From: Pezizomycotina sp. ARF18
Lineage: Eukaryota > Ascomycota
NCBI GenBank assembly: GCA_002224055.1
Contig: AZLU01000125.1
Span: 1-51,674, forward strand
DNA length: 51,674 bases
Direction: 5' to 3'
Shown here in pieces: positions 1 to 11,854 of the stretch. Under the pieces are notes generated by a model. That model saw only the letters and a list, made by a program, of their open reading frames with translations. It was not told the DNA's origin and ran no database searches. Numbering within the stretch: the first letter of the stretch is position 1; the number at the start of each line of letters is the position of its first letter. Position numbers and translations under genes: made by a program.

Positions 1-1321
1 TATGAGCATTTATAAAAAAAGAAAAAATTTTTTTTATATAATTTATCTAATTATCGCAATATTTATTTATTCCCCTTCGCAAATTCTCAATCATTAGTTC
101 CGTTTTACCATGTTTGGACTATCGTCTTTTAGCGATTTCTCTTTTTTTCATACTTACCTCATATCTTGATTATCATACCTCATCTAGGCGTTTCGGCTGG
201 TAATCGCCAAAACAATGTATATATAGCAGCACCTTTTATTTCTTTCTAGAGACATGTCAATCTTCCATAATCTCTAGTCGCAACCGGACCCCTATCCTCG
301 GGAAGATAGGTGTTCATTGAGACTGAGCTTTTACGTATTGCATCTATCATATGTACAATGTGGTTAAAACGTCAATCGATACTACATAGTCTTTCTTCTG
401 TGCTGCGTATTTAAACGGAGATGTTATATTTCTAGCTAAGAAATGAACGAATAATAATATATGAAAAATTGCGAAATATCGAGTTGCCAATATCGGTTCT
501 CCCAATTTCTAACGTTTTTCCCGATGTCTTCAAATGCTTAAAAAAAAAGTTCGATATATTGTTAAGCGCCTAATAAAACCGCCCGATCTGCTGGGAAGTT
601 GATGCCCCTGCCTTTTCCCTTTTCGTCTACCGAGCAATGAGCATGCGGGCAGCCGATATTTGATTTAGTGAATTTCTTTTTTTTAGCCGCAAAGAAAAAT
701 GGAGTGACGCTGGTGACGGCAAGGTTTTATTGCCAATTAGTGAGGAGAAGCTTTGGATTCTGTATACTTATATATATAAGCGCCCATGATAACAAATGGA
801 TGTTCATTCATTTCGTATCCTTTCTTATTTGTAAATTTTTTTCTTCCATTTTTCTGATCATGAAAATGAATCGATATCCAGGTTGAACGAAAGGTCACCT
901 TTTTTTTTTTTTTTTTTTTTTTTTTTTGGCGTTGACATTCTGTCTTGCAAGTCAAGACGGGTATGGAGAGATGTTACAAATATTCTTCCTTTCGACGCCT
1001 TGCTTTCGTTCTTTTTTTACCTTCCCTCACTCACCAGTATCCTAAATCTCGATGCCATACTATTTACCCTCGATTATTTGACACTCAGGACTTCAACTCG
1101 AGAGAAGACAGTCGACGAAGAGTGTAGAATTAACAATTGGTCGAGAGGTTATATACGGTCATTCTTATCCTCATCATTGTAGGATTGGGCCTAATTTTCA
1201 ATGCTCTATACCTGATCATATATTTACTTGTATTTACGTTTATACAAAAACAATATACGCGCAACTGTTGCTCACTGACTATTTTATCATTAGGAACGAT
1301 TAAATAACCTGATCTACGCAA
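1..1321. other. AT-rich intergenic region
   Basis: No gene is supported here. The stretch is AT-rich, has stops in all frames and holds a 28-nt T run at 900-927 that makes nearby short frames look coding (poly-Phe or poly-Lys). It may contain the promoter of the protease gene to the right. Confidence 0.6.
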
Positions 1322-3531
1322 ATGTCAGCTTCGGTAAGAGCATATCTAGATCCGAGAGAATTCATTCAAGACGCTCAACTAATACTCTATACGCAATAAA
1401 ACAAATAGGCTCTCCCGCTCAAGTCGTCAAGCTACGGCTTCGCAAAGCCCCACGACCTGGGTTTCTCAACCTGATCCTGCCAAAACCCTTGCACATACAC
1501 CAACGGCATTCTCTGTACAGGCTTCAAAGGACTCGCCCCATAGCGCATATATTAGAGGAACGAGCGGCGACGGTCAAAATACCAAATTACCTTAACGATT
1601 CTCTCTATTTTGATTGTTATTATATGAACTGGACCGGAAGCTGTTGGTTTGATCTTTCCTTGATATCTTTTCTGGATTCATGTGAACTTCATGGTAGATT
1701 AATTGCTAAGCTTTTTCCCCCGGTGCAGACAGATCCGAGTCCTCAGAGGCAGTTAAAAAGGCGGAACAGCCAGGGCCTAACATTGCCTGGAAGTTGAAGA
1801 GCGACGATCTTATTAATGTAAGCAGATATCTTTCAAATATTACTCTCGGGTGACAGTAGCTGGAAATATAGTATTATCAAAAGTATAACGAATTTACGGC
1901 GAGAAAGTCTGGTTAGACTACAAATTGTAAAATGGACAAAGGGTCTTGTTTCTCTAGTACTGATTAAAACTATGAAATAGAATAATTACTTCGTGGACGG
2001 ATATTCCCTGCAAGACGTAGTCACGATCGACCATCAATTCCATCCTATCTTATTCATCGCCGCAAACAACTTTAGCTATTATCCTCAACTGGACTAGGGA
2101 CCGGCAGCGACTTCCAGGAGGAACTTCCAAACTAGCACCAGGAACGCCGTTTATGAACTCGTTCTCGGACTCGAATGAATTAGCAGCTTATTCCATGTAC
2201 CTAACAACCAAGGTGAGATGAAAATCTTGAGCGCAATGTGTAAGGGTCATACGTTACTAACGCGAATTTTTACTCTGAGATAGTTACGGAAACGGTCAGC
2301 TCAATATTGGTGCCATTGATGTCGAAAAATATTCGGGAAACCTCACGACATTGAAAACGAGGCCGTCAAGTACTACTGACGCCCCCCTTGTGACAATACA
2401 AAAGATCGAGTTCTTTAACGGAACTGGTACAGAGGTTCTGCTTACGAACGTCACCGCGCTATCGGGTTTGGACGGAATTCGTGAGCGGAGCCTTCTGGGC
2501 TCCAGGGTATGGAAATCTCCCATAATTCGTTCTTATTAACGTCTGCGTAGTCTCCCAATTGTTCACAACGTTTTTGAAAATACAGGGCCATCTATTTCAG
2601 CGGCCAGACTACCACAAGCAGGTATCGGAAGCTTTGGGTTCTGGACGTATACGGCGTACAGCACGCTTACCGATAAATACGAAGTCCAGTACGCTTCCTG
2701 CTTCGAACGTTGGTCAGGGAAATATATGTCCGTCACCATTGACAACGTTACCATCAAGATTGATGCTTCCCATTTCCTGATCCCGGCTTTTTCACCAGCG
2801 AAGGTACACCTATTATGGGGACAGACGGTGAACAGGCGTGTCGCCTGATGATAACCGATTTCCCGATTGCAACGACGGGCGAACCGCCCGGCGATTACGA
2901 TGTGCTTCTGGCACTCCATTTTTACAAGCAGCATTTACTGTGTTCGACTTCACGAATAATCAGACGAGTATTGCTTCTGCCTTATTTAACGTTACAGACA
3001 AAAAGACGATAGTCCCTTGAAAAAGGTGGAGTCAAGGATACTCCAGGGCTTTTGCACTTCCCTAAGGATAACGCTACTACGACGACCAATCCGCTGGTCA
3101 AGGATCTTCTCCGCTGCCGAGTGGCGGCAAGGCTCCGAAGAAAGCAAACGTAATCACCATCGTTGTTGGTATTTTAGGTGTCATCATCGTGTTGGCCTCT
3201 TCATTATTGTTGCGATTATCATAAAGAGGTGGTTGCGCGTCGCAAGCCGCAGCCGAATATCATTTCAGAATTGCCCGGCATCACGCGGCCGATCCGAGAG
3301 CTTCACGAGTCAGTTCGTGTTATGGCCGAGCTACCGGGCTGTGCGCCTCCATTGGCGGAGTTGCCGGCGACATGTATGGATGAGGAGAGTTCTGCTGAGA
3401 GTTCCAGTGCGGATTGCGCACCGTCAGTCCGGACGCAGAGCAGTTCGGTATATTCACAACCCAGCCGACATAGTCTGCCTACGAGGCAGAACTCGACCAT
3501 TATTTCGCACGCCGATTCACATCCAGAATGA
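1322..3531 (+). CDS. Membrane-anchored aspartic protease-like gene, frames broken
   Basis: The C-terminal half matches pepsin-family fungal aspartic proteases. Around 2300-2360 it reads GAIDVEKYSGNLTTL, the usual strand just before the second active-site loop. At 2740-2790 it reads VTIDNVTIKIDASHFLIP. At 2911-2975 it reads GTPFLQAAFTVFDFTNNQ, the classical last strands. A Ser/Thr/Lys-rich linker follows, then a single hydrophobic segment near 3150-3225 and a polar tail ending at 3531, the layout of membrane-anchored fungal proteases. The frame changes at about 2803, 2911, 3102, 3199 and 3230; each is restored by one extra base, mostly G. The first catalytic DTGS motif is not found. The second D-[ST]-G is unclear near 2470-2500, where LD and SGAFWAP lie in different frames. 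An intron is probable at about 2213-2282. The start is uncertain: a tiny first exon ATGTCAGCTTCG before a GTAAGA donor at 1334 is only a suggestion. It may be a decayed gene or a badly sequenced intact one. Confidence 0.7.
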
Positions 3532-4637
3532 TATGATATAACGAGTAATGTTACCACGATTGTATAACGAAAATATCTTCCCGCTAGGGAATCGAAGGTT
3601 TTTCTGCGCGCACAGTAAAGTGTTCACTACGCGAGACTTATAACATGGAGATGTATATGCCACTTTATTCAAATTTTAGCGACGTTTTATAGCTTAAATT
3701 CTTCTAATAGAAGATACTACGAATCTTTTTTTTCCAAAGGGGACTTAATTTGAAAGTTATTTCAAGACATCAGGTTGCTGAGATTCATGGAGGAAAAATA
3801 TTTAGCCTGATTCTCTGCATGGGTCAGGCGGCAGATCTGCAGCTGAATCTGGCGTCGCTAAGCGAGTTACACAGAATGTAGTGGCGGAACAATTAGCAAA
3901 GGGGACAAAGCGAGGCCCATGGCTTGGTCTTCTATGGGTTTAGGGCTCGTGGAGACAAAGCCGAAGGTGCCTCTCTTGGGTGCCGCTAGCGATGAGGATT
4001 CTGTGGATGGTTGCGGCGTGAGACATGTTTCCTTTTTGTCGCTGTGGGCTTTTGGGTTCCTAAGACCCTTTCATGACTGCTTGAGAGCTTTAAAGACCAA
4101 TTTGAAGGGGATCACCATGTCCCGAAGACAAGTTGGTGGGTGCGTCAAAGGCGCAACCATAGTCTTAAATTTTAAATTTAGTGGATGGGGCGTTATATTC
4201 CGCCACGCGGACGTCACACCCAATCCCAAACCACGCGCAAGATGTAAAATGGCACACTAAAAATATTCCATTAAACTGAGAAGCCAGATGACATGGGCGA
4301 CAGGCGTATATGCTCCATTTTCATCCGTTTTTTTTCTTCTTATAGTCTGGTTCGTTTTCACAGAGACGACGAGTTAGTAGCTATAACGGAAAGAAACAAC
4401 ACGAGGAATCAATAAAGCAGCGTATTGGTCGAAAAGGGAAACAGACCCCAATGGGCTTTCAGTACTGTCGTCTCCGTTATAAAGCCGCCATGTCTCTCTC
4501 CGGAGATATACCTGAAGTATATTTAATTCGATAAATCCAAGACGACATCCGTTCATTCGTTGACCGAATCGACATTGAACATCAAATCTAGCCCAAGTAC
4601 ACGAAAAGGACTTTCTTCATATTAGTATAATAAAATA
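3532..4637. other. Intergenic region
   Basis: No supported gene. A 113-codon open frame on the plus strand at 3919-4260 resembles no family, has no intron signals and lies in a locally GC-richer patch; it is more likely chance than coding. The last few hundred bases are presumably the promoter of the MARVEL-like gene. Confidence 0.5.
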
Positions 4638-5441
4638 ATGGCAGATAAGCGCTTCCAAATGAACAACGTCATCCCGGCGTTGCCCGGCTGGGTTATCTTC
4701 TTCAGATATTTCCAGATATTCACCAGCGTGGTGGTCTTGGTCCTTAGCGCGTATGCTCTGAGCTACTTCGGATCGTGGTGGGGATTGGGTTCGCTCGGGT
4801 TTGCGGTCTTCAACGTCAGTCCTACTATATTGCAAACAATCCCCGACTGCTAAATTTTTCTCCACGAGACTATTTTTACTAATATATTATCTTTTTTGCT
4901 TCTCGCAGTCCATCTGGTCTCTTACCTTCACCTTCGCGGTGCTCATCATCCCGTGCTGCCTGCCGTTCCTGTACTTTAAGTGGCTCGCGCTCGTTGCTGA
5001 GACTTTGACTGTCATCTTCTGGCTCTCGACCTGGGCCTGCCTCGCGTCTTTGTCTCTCAGCTTCGACGACGGTTCCTACGGCGTTGGCTATTATAACAGC
5101 CATACCAGCGGTTGGGGTGCAATTACCGCTGCCGCTATCATTTCGGCTTTCACCTGGTACGTTATGTATATCATTTTCTCTATTTTGTATTTTATTAAAT
5201 TTATTTATTCGATGTTTGGAAGAAATAAGCAATGGCAGAAAGAAAAATATGTTTTTGCTTTCGTTTCGCTAATAAAATCATTTTACGCAGGATCTCGTTC
5301 TGCACCACGCTCTTCTGCTTCTCGATGGCCGTCCATCGCTACCGCATCGACAGCAAGGATGTTGAGCTGGCCACTACGCAAGCTGAAGGTCAAGAGCAAG
5401 CTGCGGCCCTGGCTGTAGAGCAGGCCCAGGCATCTGCTTAA
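4638..5441 (+). CDS. MARVEL-like membrane protein (four-helix, fungal)
   Basis: This is a complete three-exon gene: 4638-4814, 4909-5156 and 5291-5441, giving 191 residues. Donors are GTCAGT and GTACGT; acceptors are CGCAG and ACGCAG. All phases join cleanly and no frame repair is needed. Four hydrophobic segments are visible: after the N-terminal MADKRFQMNN..PGWVIFFRYFQ, at the end of exon 1, twice within exon 2, and one at the start of exon 3 (SFCTTLFCFSMAVHRYR). A soluble tail of about 25 residues rich in Glu, Gln and Ala follows. Spacing and the F-R-x-x-Q start resemble the fungal membrane-associating (MARVEL) family, which sits in plasma-membrane or eisosome-type domains. The exact function is unknown. 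Its intactness contrasts with the broken frames of most neighbours. Confidence 0.82.
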
Positions 5442-6146
5442 CTCAATTACTCATCGATATGGATCGATATTGTCGCATTTTTAATTAACTCACTTGTTTC
5501 TTATTGCTCATTGTAGGGGGAAACTTCTGCCAATTTGAAGATTTACTGATTGAAGTTATATTCCAAATCATCTCTAATACAATTAATGACATTTAGTGGA
5601 GTTAATTCACATGAATACGTTACGAATATGATTATTTACTCGAAACTATCCGTAATATTTGTTGACGCGTATTCGAGTCTTCTTGAGTCCAATCTCCAAA
5701 AAGTCCCCAAATGAGGAACCAATAAAATATCTAAGCCTGTCTGATGTCCTTGTTTCTTCCCAGATCGTGCAGTTATGCTCCACGGCGTTGTTACAAACCT
5801 TCGATGAAGCCTGATACGGCGTGCCTGGCGGATCTTAAGCCGGAAAAGTATCGGGACAGTAAGTTTCTATGCCTATTTAGCTCGGCGCCTGGATTGCGGA
5901 ATACCGCTAGGGTAAAAGATATTTTGAGGAGGGCGAAAAGAAGCTGCTCGTAGCTAAAAAAAAAGCCAGGGAGTTTGCGTTTCAATCAAATTCCCGTCCC
6001 ACATGCGTTCGCGTCGCTCTTCCTTATTTCCTTCTTCCTTTTGAGGATTTCTCAATCCTCTGTAGCCAGGTCCTCGATCTCCAAACCGGTAACAAATTTA
6101 AATATTGTGCGCAAACTCTCTCGTTCGTATTCATTTTCTTCCTGTA
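5442..6146. other. Intergenic region between convergent genes
   Basis: This lies between the MARVEL-like gene and the 3' end of the minus-strand coiled-coil gene. Short open frames exist on both strands (for example 5744-5953 plus) but none resembles a known protein. A further 3' exon of the coiled-coil gene cannot be excluded. Confidence 0.5.
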
Positions 6147-6695
6147 CTAATAAGCCGGCGAGCGTCTTCCAGCTCGAATGCTGGACGTCCCCTTGGTACT
6201 GGACTTCAATAAATGAAGGTCATCCATCCCCAAAACATCGCCAGATAATTCTCGTGCGGTGTCTTCATTTAGACTTGCCACAAAAAGGGATAACTGCGTG
6301 TCCACCGCATAGGGATCGAAAAAACGACCTTTACCGAGCTTCTCTAGCGCCGCACGCTTAAGATCTGCGACGTCCCTCGCAAGTGCTTCTTGATCGTACC
6401 GTTTTATCTTTTCTTGCATGCGGGCTTGATATTCTTCGACATGTGTTACGGTCGACTTGAGGTCTTCTGTATCTCGTATATATGCTTTTATGGTCTCGAT
6501 AGTTGCCAAAGCTGCCTTGAGATCTTTGACGTTAGTCAAGGCTGTGGCGAGGGTAGATTTAATTTCTTTGTTGGTTACAAAAGTCTCGTTGGAGGTAGTT
6601 TCGGGACGTTCGAGCTCAAGTGATGATCCGTTGTAAGGTTTGCAAGCGATAGGCGTGGTATGCCCGTTGCTAGCGCTTGTGTTTGCTGCCGCCAT
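6147..6695 (-). CDS. Hypothetical coiled-coil protein
   Basis: An uninterrupted frame of 182 residues starts MAAANTSASNGHTTP. After a polar N-terminus of about 45 residues, a helical heptad-like stretch runs from about residue 45 to 120 (TALTNVKDLKAALATIETI, then DTEDLKSTVTHVEEYQARM and IKRYDQEALARDVADLKR). The C-terminal part (FFDPYAVDTQLSLFVASLNE) looks globular. Composition and Ala/Lys/Glu pattern support a real protein, but no family is recognised. The stop at 6147 follows a basic tail (SSIRAGRRSPAY), which could be read-through into an intron, so the 3' end is uncertain. It diverges from the ERCC1 gene across about 640 bp. Confidence 0.5.
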   Translation of the reverse strand: MAAANTSASNGHTTPIACKPYNGSSLELERPETTSNETFVTNKEIKSTLATALTNVKDLKAALATIETIKAYIRDTEDLKSTVTHVEEYQARMQEKIKRYDQEALARDVADLKRAALEKLGKGRFFDPYAVDTQLSLFVASLNEDTARELSGDVLGMDDLHLLKSSTKGTSSIRAGRRSPAY

Positions 6696-7333
6696 TTTGA
6701 ATGAAGGGTGAAGACTGATGGGATAACTCAGTTTTGTTTGTTTGCTAATATGTATATCTAGGAATATTCAAGATGAAATAAATGAAAGGGAGTCACGCCT
6801 TTATATATGCAAAGTATACTTTCTCCCTGCCTTCTCATAAGGAAGTTAAAAAAAAAAAAAAAAACTAGAAACTAGAAACTTTAAAACCGACTGGCTGGTA
6901 TGATTATGACATTAAGACAATCGTGAATCTTGTTTCCTCGCCTTCCACCTCTTTAAGTTGATATAAGAGAATATTTTAGGATTTAATATTCCCTTTTCCA
7001 TTTTTAAAACATACGAAAAGATTCTTTCAATACTTAAATAATATTACATTTAAAACTACGTTTTAATATATATAATCACAATAATCAATAGTACCTACCA
7101 TGAAAGAAAGATAAATCAGGTGGTGCTCGCTATTCGTAGGAGTGTGTTTGTTTCCTTAGATTTCCTTATTCCTTTGCTGTTTGTTTTGTCGCACCCTGCT
7201 TGCTTTGTTTTTTTTTTTTTTTTTTTTTTTTTTTGGTGCAGCCACGGTCTAAACCACTTGCCCTCCTGCTTCAACAGCTCGCTTGACTCTTAAGTAATTC
7301 CACCAAACATCACAGCAATATTTGCGACAAACC
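6696..7333. promoter_or_regulatory. Divergent promoter region with long T tract
   Basis: This holds the 5' sides of the minus-strand coiled-coil gene and the plus-strand ERCC1 gene. It contains an A run at about 6849-6864 and a 27-nt T run at 7208-7234, about 100 bp before the ERCC1 start. Poly(dA:dT) tracts are known to exclude nucleosomes in fungal promoters; assigning that role here is inference. No other element is recognised. Confidence 0.45.
7208..7234 (+). promoter_or_regulatory. T27 tract upstream of ERCC1
   Basis: An unbroken T run on the sense strand, about 100 bp before the start codon. Comparable tracts lie before NOP4 (12513-12535), SNF5 (19831-19857) and PPN1 (36702-36731). A nucleosome-excluding promoter role is inferred from position only. 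Confidence 0.35.
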
Positions 7334-8690
7334 ATGGACGACGACTTCTTCGACGACTCGATAGATGACGCCGCTTTGGCGGCTGCACTAGAAGCTGCAG
7401 AGCGGCCCAGAGCCCAGAACACATCCGCCTCGTCGTCCGCAGCAACACCAGCAGCCAGACCGCCACCGCAAGCGGGCGCGCGAAATGTCCCCACCCCGGT
7501 ACTCATAAGGAACGAACAACGCAGTGGAAGCGGCAATGCGCCAGGAGCAGCGACAAGCGCCGGGGCTCAGCAACCCGTTCCTTCGGCGATCAAGCAGCCG
7601 GAGCCCAGGAAGATATCTAAGCCTGCGGCTTTCAGTTCGATCATTGTTAGCACCAGACAGGTAAGCACATTTATTACAAACTTGTTTCCTCGTACAAAGA
7701 ATATATAACTCAAAACGAAAAAAAATAAAAAATAAATAAATAAATAAACCAATGAGGGCTAACAGTATCCTCTGTATCTTGTAGAAAGGCAACCCCATCC
7801 TTTCCTTCATCAAGCAAGTACCCTGGGAGTACGGCGACATCGTCCCGGACTACGTAATGGGCCCTTCAACCTGCTGCCTCTTCCTCTCGCTCAAATACCA
7901 CAGACTGCACCCGGAGTACATCTACACCCGCATAAAAACCCTCGGCCACTCGTACCAGCTCCGCGTCCTCCTCGTGCTCTGCGACACGGAGCAACACGCC
8001 GACCCGCTCGTCGAGCTCACGAAGACCGCCTTCGCGCACAACCTCACGTTGATCATATCCTGGTCGGCCGTGGAAGCGGGTCAGTACATCGAAGCATACA
8101 AGAGGCTGGAACATACCCCGCCGACGCTGATAAAGGAAAGGACGAAGACGGATTACATGGATCAGGTGGTGGAGTTTGCGACTACGGTTCCCGGAGTGAA
8201 CAGGACGGACGCGGTGGGTTGATTAGTATGTTTGGGACCGTGAAGGATGCGATGAACGCGAGGCCGGAGCAGCTGCAGATGATACCGGGTTGGGGTCAGA
8301 AGAAAGTAGATCGTGGACGAGGGTTATGAGGGAACCGCTGAATCCCGGAAAGGAGGAAGAAGAAGAGAGGAGGGAGAATCTTCGGAGGTTCGTGGTCAGC
8401 AGGGTAGCGCGAAGAAGAATGGCGACCAGCAGGCTATTATCAACGCGAGGCTGGGAATAGCGAGCGTGCGTCTCGGAAAGAAGGCGGAAGACAGGATAAG
8501 GGAGAACGCGGAGGTAGACCAAGATACGCTGATGGCTGCTGCAGAGGCGGAGGCGGAAACAGCGTCGGTCAGGCGGCCGGTCGCGAGTGGATCTAGTGTA
8601 GCCAGCGGATCTAGTGCGGTCGGGAAACGACCAACCTCGAGCGGCACGGAAGGCGTGATGGCAGCACTTGCTAGACTACGACAGAGCTGA
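7334..8690 (+). CDS. RAD10: ERCC1/Rad10/Swi10 DNA excision-repair subunit
   Basis: This is the non-catalytic partner of XPF/Rad1 in the structure-specific nuclease that cuts 5' of lesions in nucleotide excision repair and single-strand annealing. Exon 1 (7334-7660) encodes an acidic start (MDDDFFDDSIDDAALAAALE) and a low-complexity linker. After an intron with GTAAGC donor and GTAG acceptor, exon 2 (from 7785) carries the central ERCC1 domain: NPILSFIKQVPWEYGDIVPD, STCCLFLSLKYHRLHPEYI, LRVLLVLCDTEQHADPL, LTLIISWSAVEAGQYIEAYK. The helix-hairpin-helix domain follows (GLISMFGTVKDAMNARPEQL, MIPGWGQKKVDR), then a charged fungal extension ending VMAALARLRQS. The frame must shift at about 8220 (one T missing in GGTTGATT), at about 8312, and between about 8390 and 8420. 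Family identity is certain; the frame breaks look technical. Confidence 0.93.
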
Positions 8691-9319
8691 ACCGCGCTTA
8701 ACTTCCTTAAAATATATATATTTTCATCCAAAGCAACGTCTTGTTATCAAACCACGTACAGATACCCCGATCAATTTTCAATTTAGCGCTTGCTTCGAGT
8801 TTTATTTTCATTTCTTAATATTATTAAGGTTGTATGGTCACCAAACATCGAGAAGATAACGCGTCTATAAAGTGATGGTTTCACTCAAAAACAGATATTT
8901 AAGATCTTTGCATTCTTTAATGCCGTATCTTCTGCAATTGCTTGTATAATTCTATAAAGGCCCTAAAGCAAGATCGGTCGGATCTACCTCATGATTTGGC
9001 AGTCCCTACAGTTATGCTGGTCTTAGGTTGTATAAACCATTCTAAATAGTGAAGAACAATGTCTAATTTTTGCTCCTCGCCTTTGAAAGAGGCGGGCTTT
9101 AACTATCATTTTAGAACATATTATTAACAGAGAATCAAAAAGAAGCAAGGGGCTTAGTACCCATCAAAACGTAAGAGCATGTGTATTTATTAACGAAGAA
9201 AGAAAGAAGCAGAAAACGCCAAAGTAAATGGTTGTTTTTTAAATGCTAATGGGAATATTCAACGATTTGGGAGAAGGGAACAAAAAATATAAATATTAAC
9301 GGCGTGGAATGAAAATCCT
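8691..9319. other. Intergenic region between convergent genes
   Basis: This lies between the 3' ends of the ERCC1 and Vps9 genes. It is AT-rich with stops in all frames. No RNA gene or repeat was recognised; terminator and poly(A) signals of both genes should lie here. Confidence 0.6.
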
Positions 9320-11854
9320 TTACCCTGCGCTTAATGCTAAACATGCATCGACAGCAAGTCCGACCCTGTGAAGAAATAAGAAGAGGCGTTAGCGTTGCCG
9401 TTATTAAGGACGGCGAAACAGAAATTAAATGCATATGTATAGTGAGAGAGTGACACACCTTCCCTGCTTCAACCGAACCACGTCGTCTATAACGTCCTTA
9501 TCCAGCCCTGGGAACATAGCGGACAGGATGCTACAAAAATGTTAGCTGTACCCGAGGTAGTAAAGGAGGAAGAATGTAGCTATTTCAACTCACCCAACGA
9601 CATTCTCATGCTCTGCTCTTTCCATCCTCGCGGCTTCTGCTAATTCTGCGCTAGCTTGCCTGGCAGCGGACTCCTCAGCCGACATTGCATCCGCCGACGG
9701 GTCCCGTAGATGTCGCGCTCCTGGTACATCGGTCGAATTTGGCGATGGTGTGCCTCGAGGCGTGTTTCGGGAAGGGGCGTGACGGCCGGGCCCGAACTGG
9801 AGTGCAGACGTTGTTCCGTGGTCGCTTGCTGCGATGAAGAGCTGGAATCATCTATGAAGATCCGTCCAATTGTGGATAGCGGTTGCTTTATCGTCTGCAA
9901 AAACCCGGTAACCGCCGCCCTCTCCTCTTCTCCTCCCAGATTCTCCGTCTTTTCGTTCCTCACTTCTGTACTTCTTTGCCCCTCCGCCTCGGCAGACTTC
10001 CTTGGTGTAGTCTCCGCTGGCATCAGGTTAGCAGTACTTTCAAGGCCGATCCTTGCTCGTCTATCGTTCTCCGTTGTTAAAACGGGACTTATAGGATCCT
10101 GCTTTTCGGCAATCTTCTTCACCGCTTCTTCTACGTTCCGCTCAAACTCCTCATCGCTACACGTGAGGCTATTTTTATCGAGGCCCTCGATGAATTGTAT
10201 AGCCCCTAAGAGAGAACTTAGGTAATATCCTGCTTCACCGCCCAGCTTGTCGGGGTTTCGAAACCGCAGTATATACTGAACATTACTGACGAGGTGCTCC
10301 GGATTTGCACGCAGGACGACATATATCAGAAGAGGGACAAAGTCATCGGCGGATTGCGTCGCCTTGGAATGGCGTAGCAGACCTTTGCGAGAGAGTCAGC
10401 AAAAACCTGAACTACGAGAAATCCATATAATTAATTGCTTAAAATAGGACCTACCAAATATAACCTTGCAACAATTTAGCACGCATATCACTTTGTCTCG
10501 CGGCGCCCGGTAACTTTTTATTTTCAAGAGCTCCTGTACTGCAAGGCTCAGAAATTTCCGTCCACTGTCTCCTACGGGCTGTATATCCAAATGCTCCTCG
10601 CGCACCCAACCATAGATAGCAACTTTTTGGGCCAGCACCTGATCCCTCTCCACGTCCTCCTGGTGTTGGCCTCTCCGTCCGGGATGCGCTAGTTGGTGGT
10701 GGTCTCTCCTCTTTCCCTCCTACCAAGCGGTGCTGGTGGAGGTGGCGGTATCTCTGGCGAAAATGTCTGCTGGTAAAGTCTATTCATGACCAATTTTTCC
10801 ATCCCTTCCTTCGCATTGTCGAACTCGTCGTCCGAAACGTCCGCCAGACCTCGCACTGGGCCATCTTGTTGTGTATAAAGTTGAGAAAGTCGCTGATTAT
10901 TTTTACTTGCTCGTGGACCTGCCACTGGCGCTTGGAAATTCCTGTAGGAATGACTTTAGATACTTCGCGACGGATCGGCGGTTCTATGTTTCAGTTGTTC
11001 CAGAAAGCGGTGAAAGTCGAAGGGTAAGGGCGGTTCGGGGTCGGGAGCGGGTGGGGCGGTGGTAGGTGTAGGGGGTATCTCGGGGTGTTTCGACGGTTTC
11101 TGTTGCTGTCCGGGCGACGGAGGTATCACGGCGAGGCTGCTTTCTCGCTTGGGAAGGCTAACATTCTCGAGGCTGGACGTTCGGGAGGTCTGCTCGCAAA
11201 GCTTGGGGACCTGGGACTGGTTCCCGACTTGTCCTCTCCGGTTTCCTCGGTCTGACCATCGACGGGGGTTATGCTGGGGGAAAACTGGGACATGATGTTA
11301 CGTATCTCGCCCTTCTCATCCCCAGACGTGTCTTCGTGTGCATCTAGGAAAGAAGACGAGGACAATGTTCTGTTGTGATGGTGGCTCGTCGAGTGACCAG
11401 GGTGTAGGGTAGCCGATGCGATCTTAGCGCTCGTGGGGAACCGCGTCTGGATAGCGGGCACGCCATTCTGGGGTCGAACGTCCTTGGGAGGAGGCGCTGG
11501 TGGAGGAGGTGACAATGGCAAGCTGTCGTTCTTAACGTCTCGGCTCGCGGCCGGCGGTGGAGTATGTGACCTTTCGGGTTCGATTTCGCTTTCTCTGCCC
11601 GCCTCTGCTTCTTGCTGCTTTTCCGAAATCGAGAGGCCCGTAGTCAGGTTCGCGAGATTTTCCTCCTCGGTTTGTTCCGAATTCTCTTGGCCCTCTTCTG
11701 AACTCGATTTCTCGTTGAGCGTTGCTTCATCCTGTTCTGTGGTTCCGGTAGCCATCGCAGCTGGGTTGATCGGCGATTTCGACCAGTCTGCCGCAGCTGC
11801 AGAACTCTGCTCTTCCACCGTCGATTCTGTTGTCGAAGTAGGATCGGACACCAT
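9320..11854 (-). CDS. VPS9: Vps9-type Rab5 guanine nucleotide exchange factor with CUE domain
   Basis: This protein activates Rab5/Vps21 in endosomal and vacuolar traffic. The N-terminus (11854 down to about 11050) is a long Ser/Pro/Glu-rich disordered region starting MVSDPTSTTES. The helical part then reads FHRFLEQLKHRTADP, VHEQVKIISDFLNFIHNKMA and EGMEKLVMNRLYQQTF. The VPS9 domain follows with the hallmark SADDFVPLLIYVVLRANP and LVSNVQYILRFRNPDKL near 10340-10240. After a low-complexity linker the C-terminus is a ubiquitin-binding CUE domain: ILSAMFPGLDKDVIDDVV, then RVGLAVDACLALSAG. Introns that join in phase: 10383-10454, 9531-9593 and 9366-9458. Several one-base frame breaks occur at about 11150-11130, 11000-10930, 10830-10640 and 10150-9640. 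Length and domain order match fungal Vps9. Confidence 0.9.

Noticed and set aside
883-1182. Open frame with a poly-Phe run
   Set aside because: Created by the T28 tract; no family resemblance, no splice signals and AT-rich surroundings.
3919-4260. 113-codon plus-strand frame
   Set aside because: No recognisable motif, no intron support and odd composition; possible but not supportable as a gene.
7334-8690. Reading the ERCC1 frame breaks as introns
   Set aside because: The conserved helix-hairpin-helix residues continue without a gap across the break at 8220, leaving no room for GT..AG introns.
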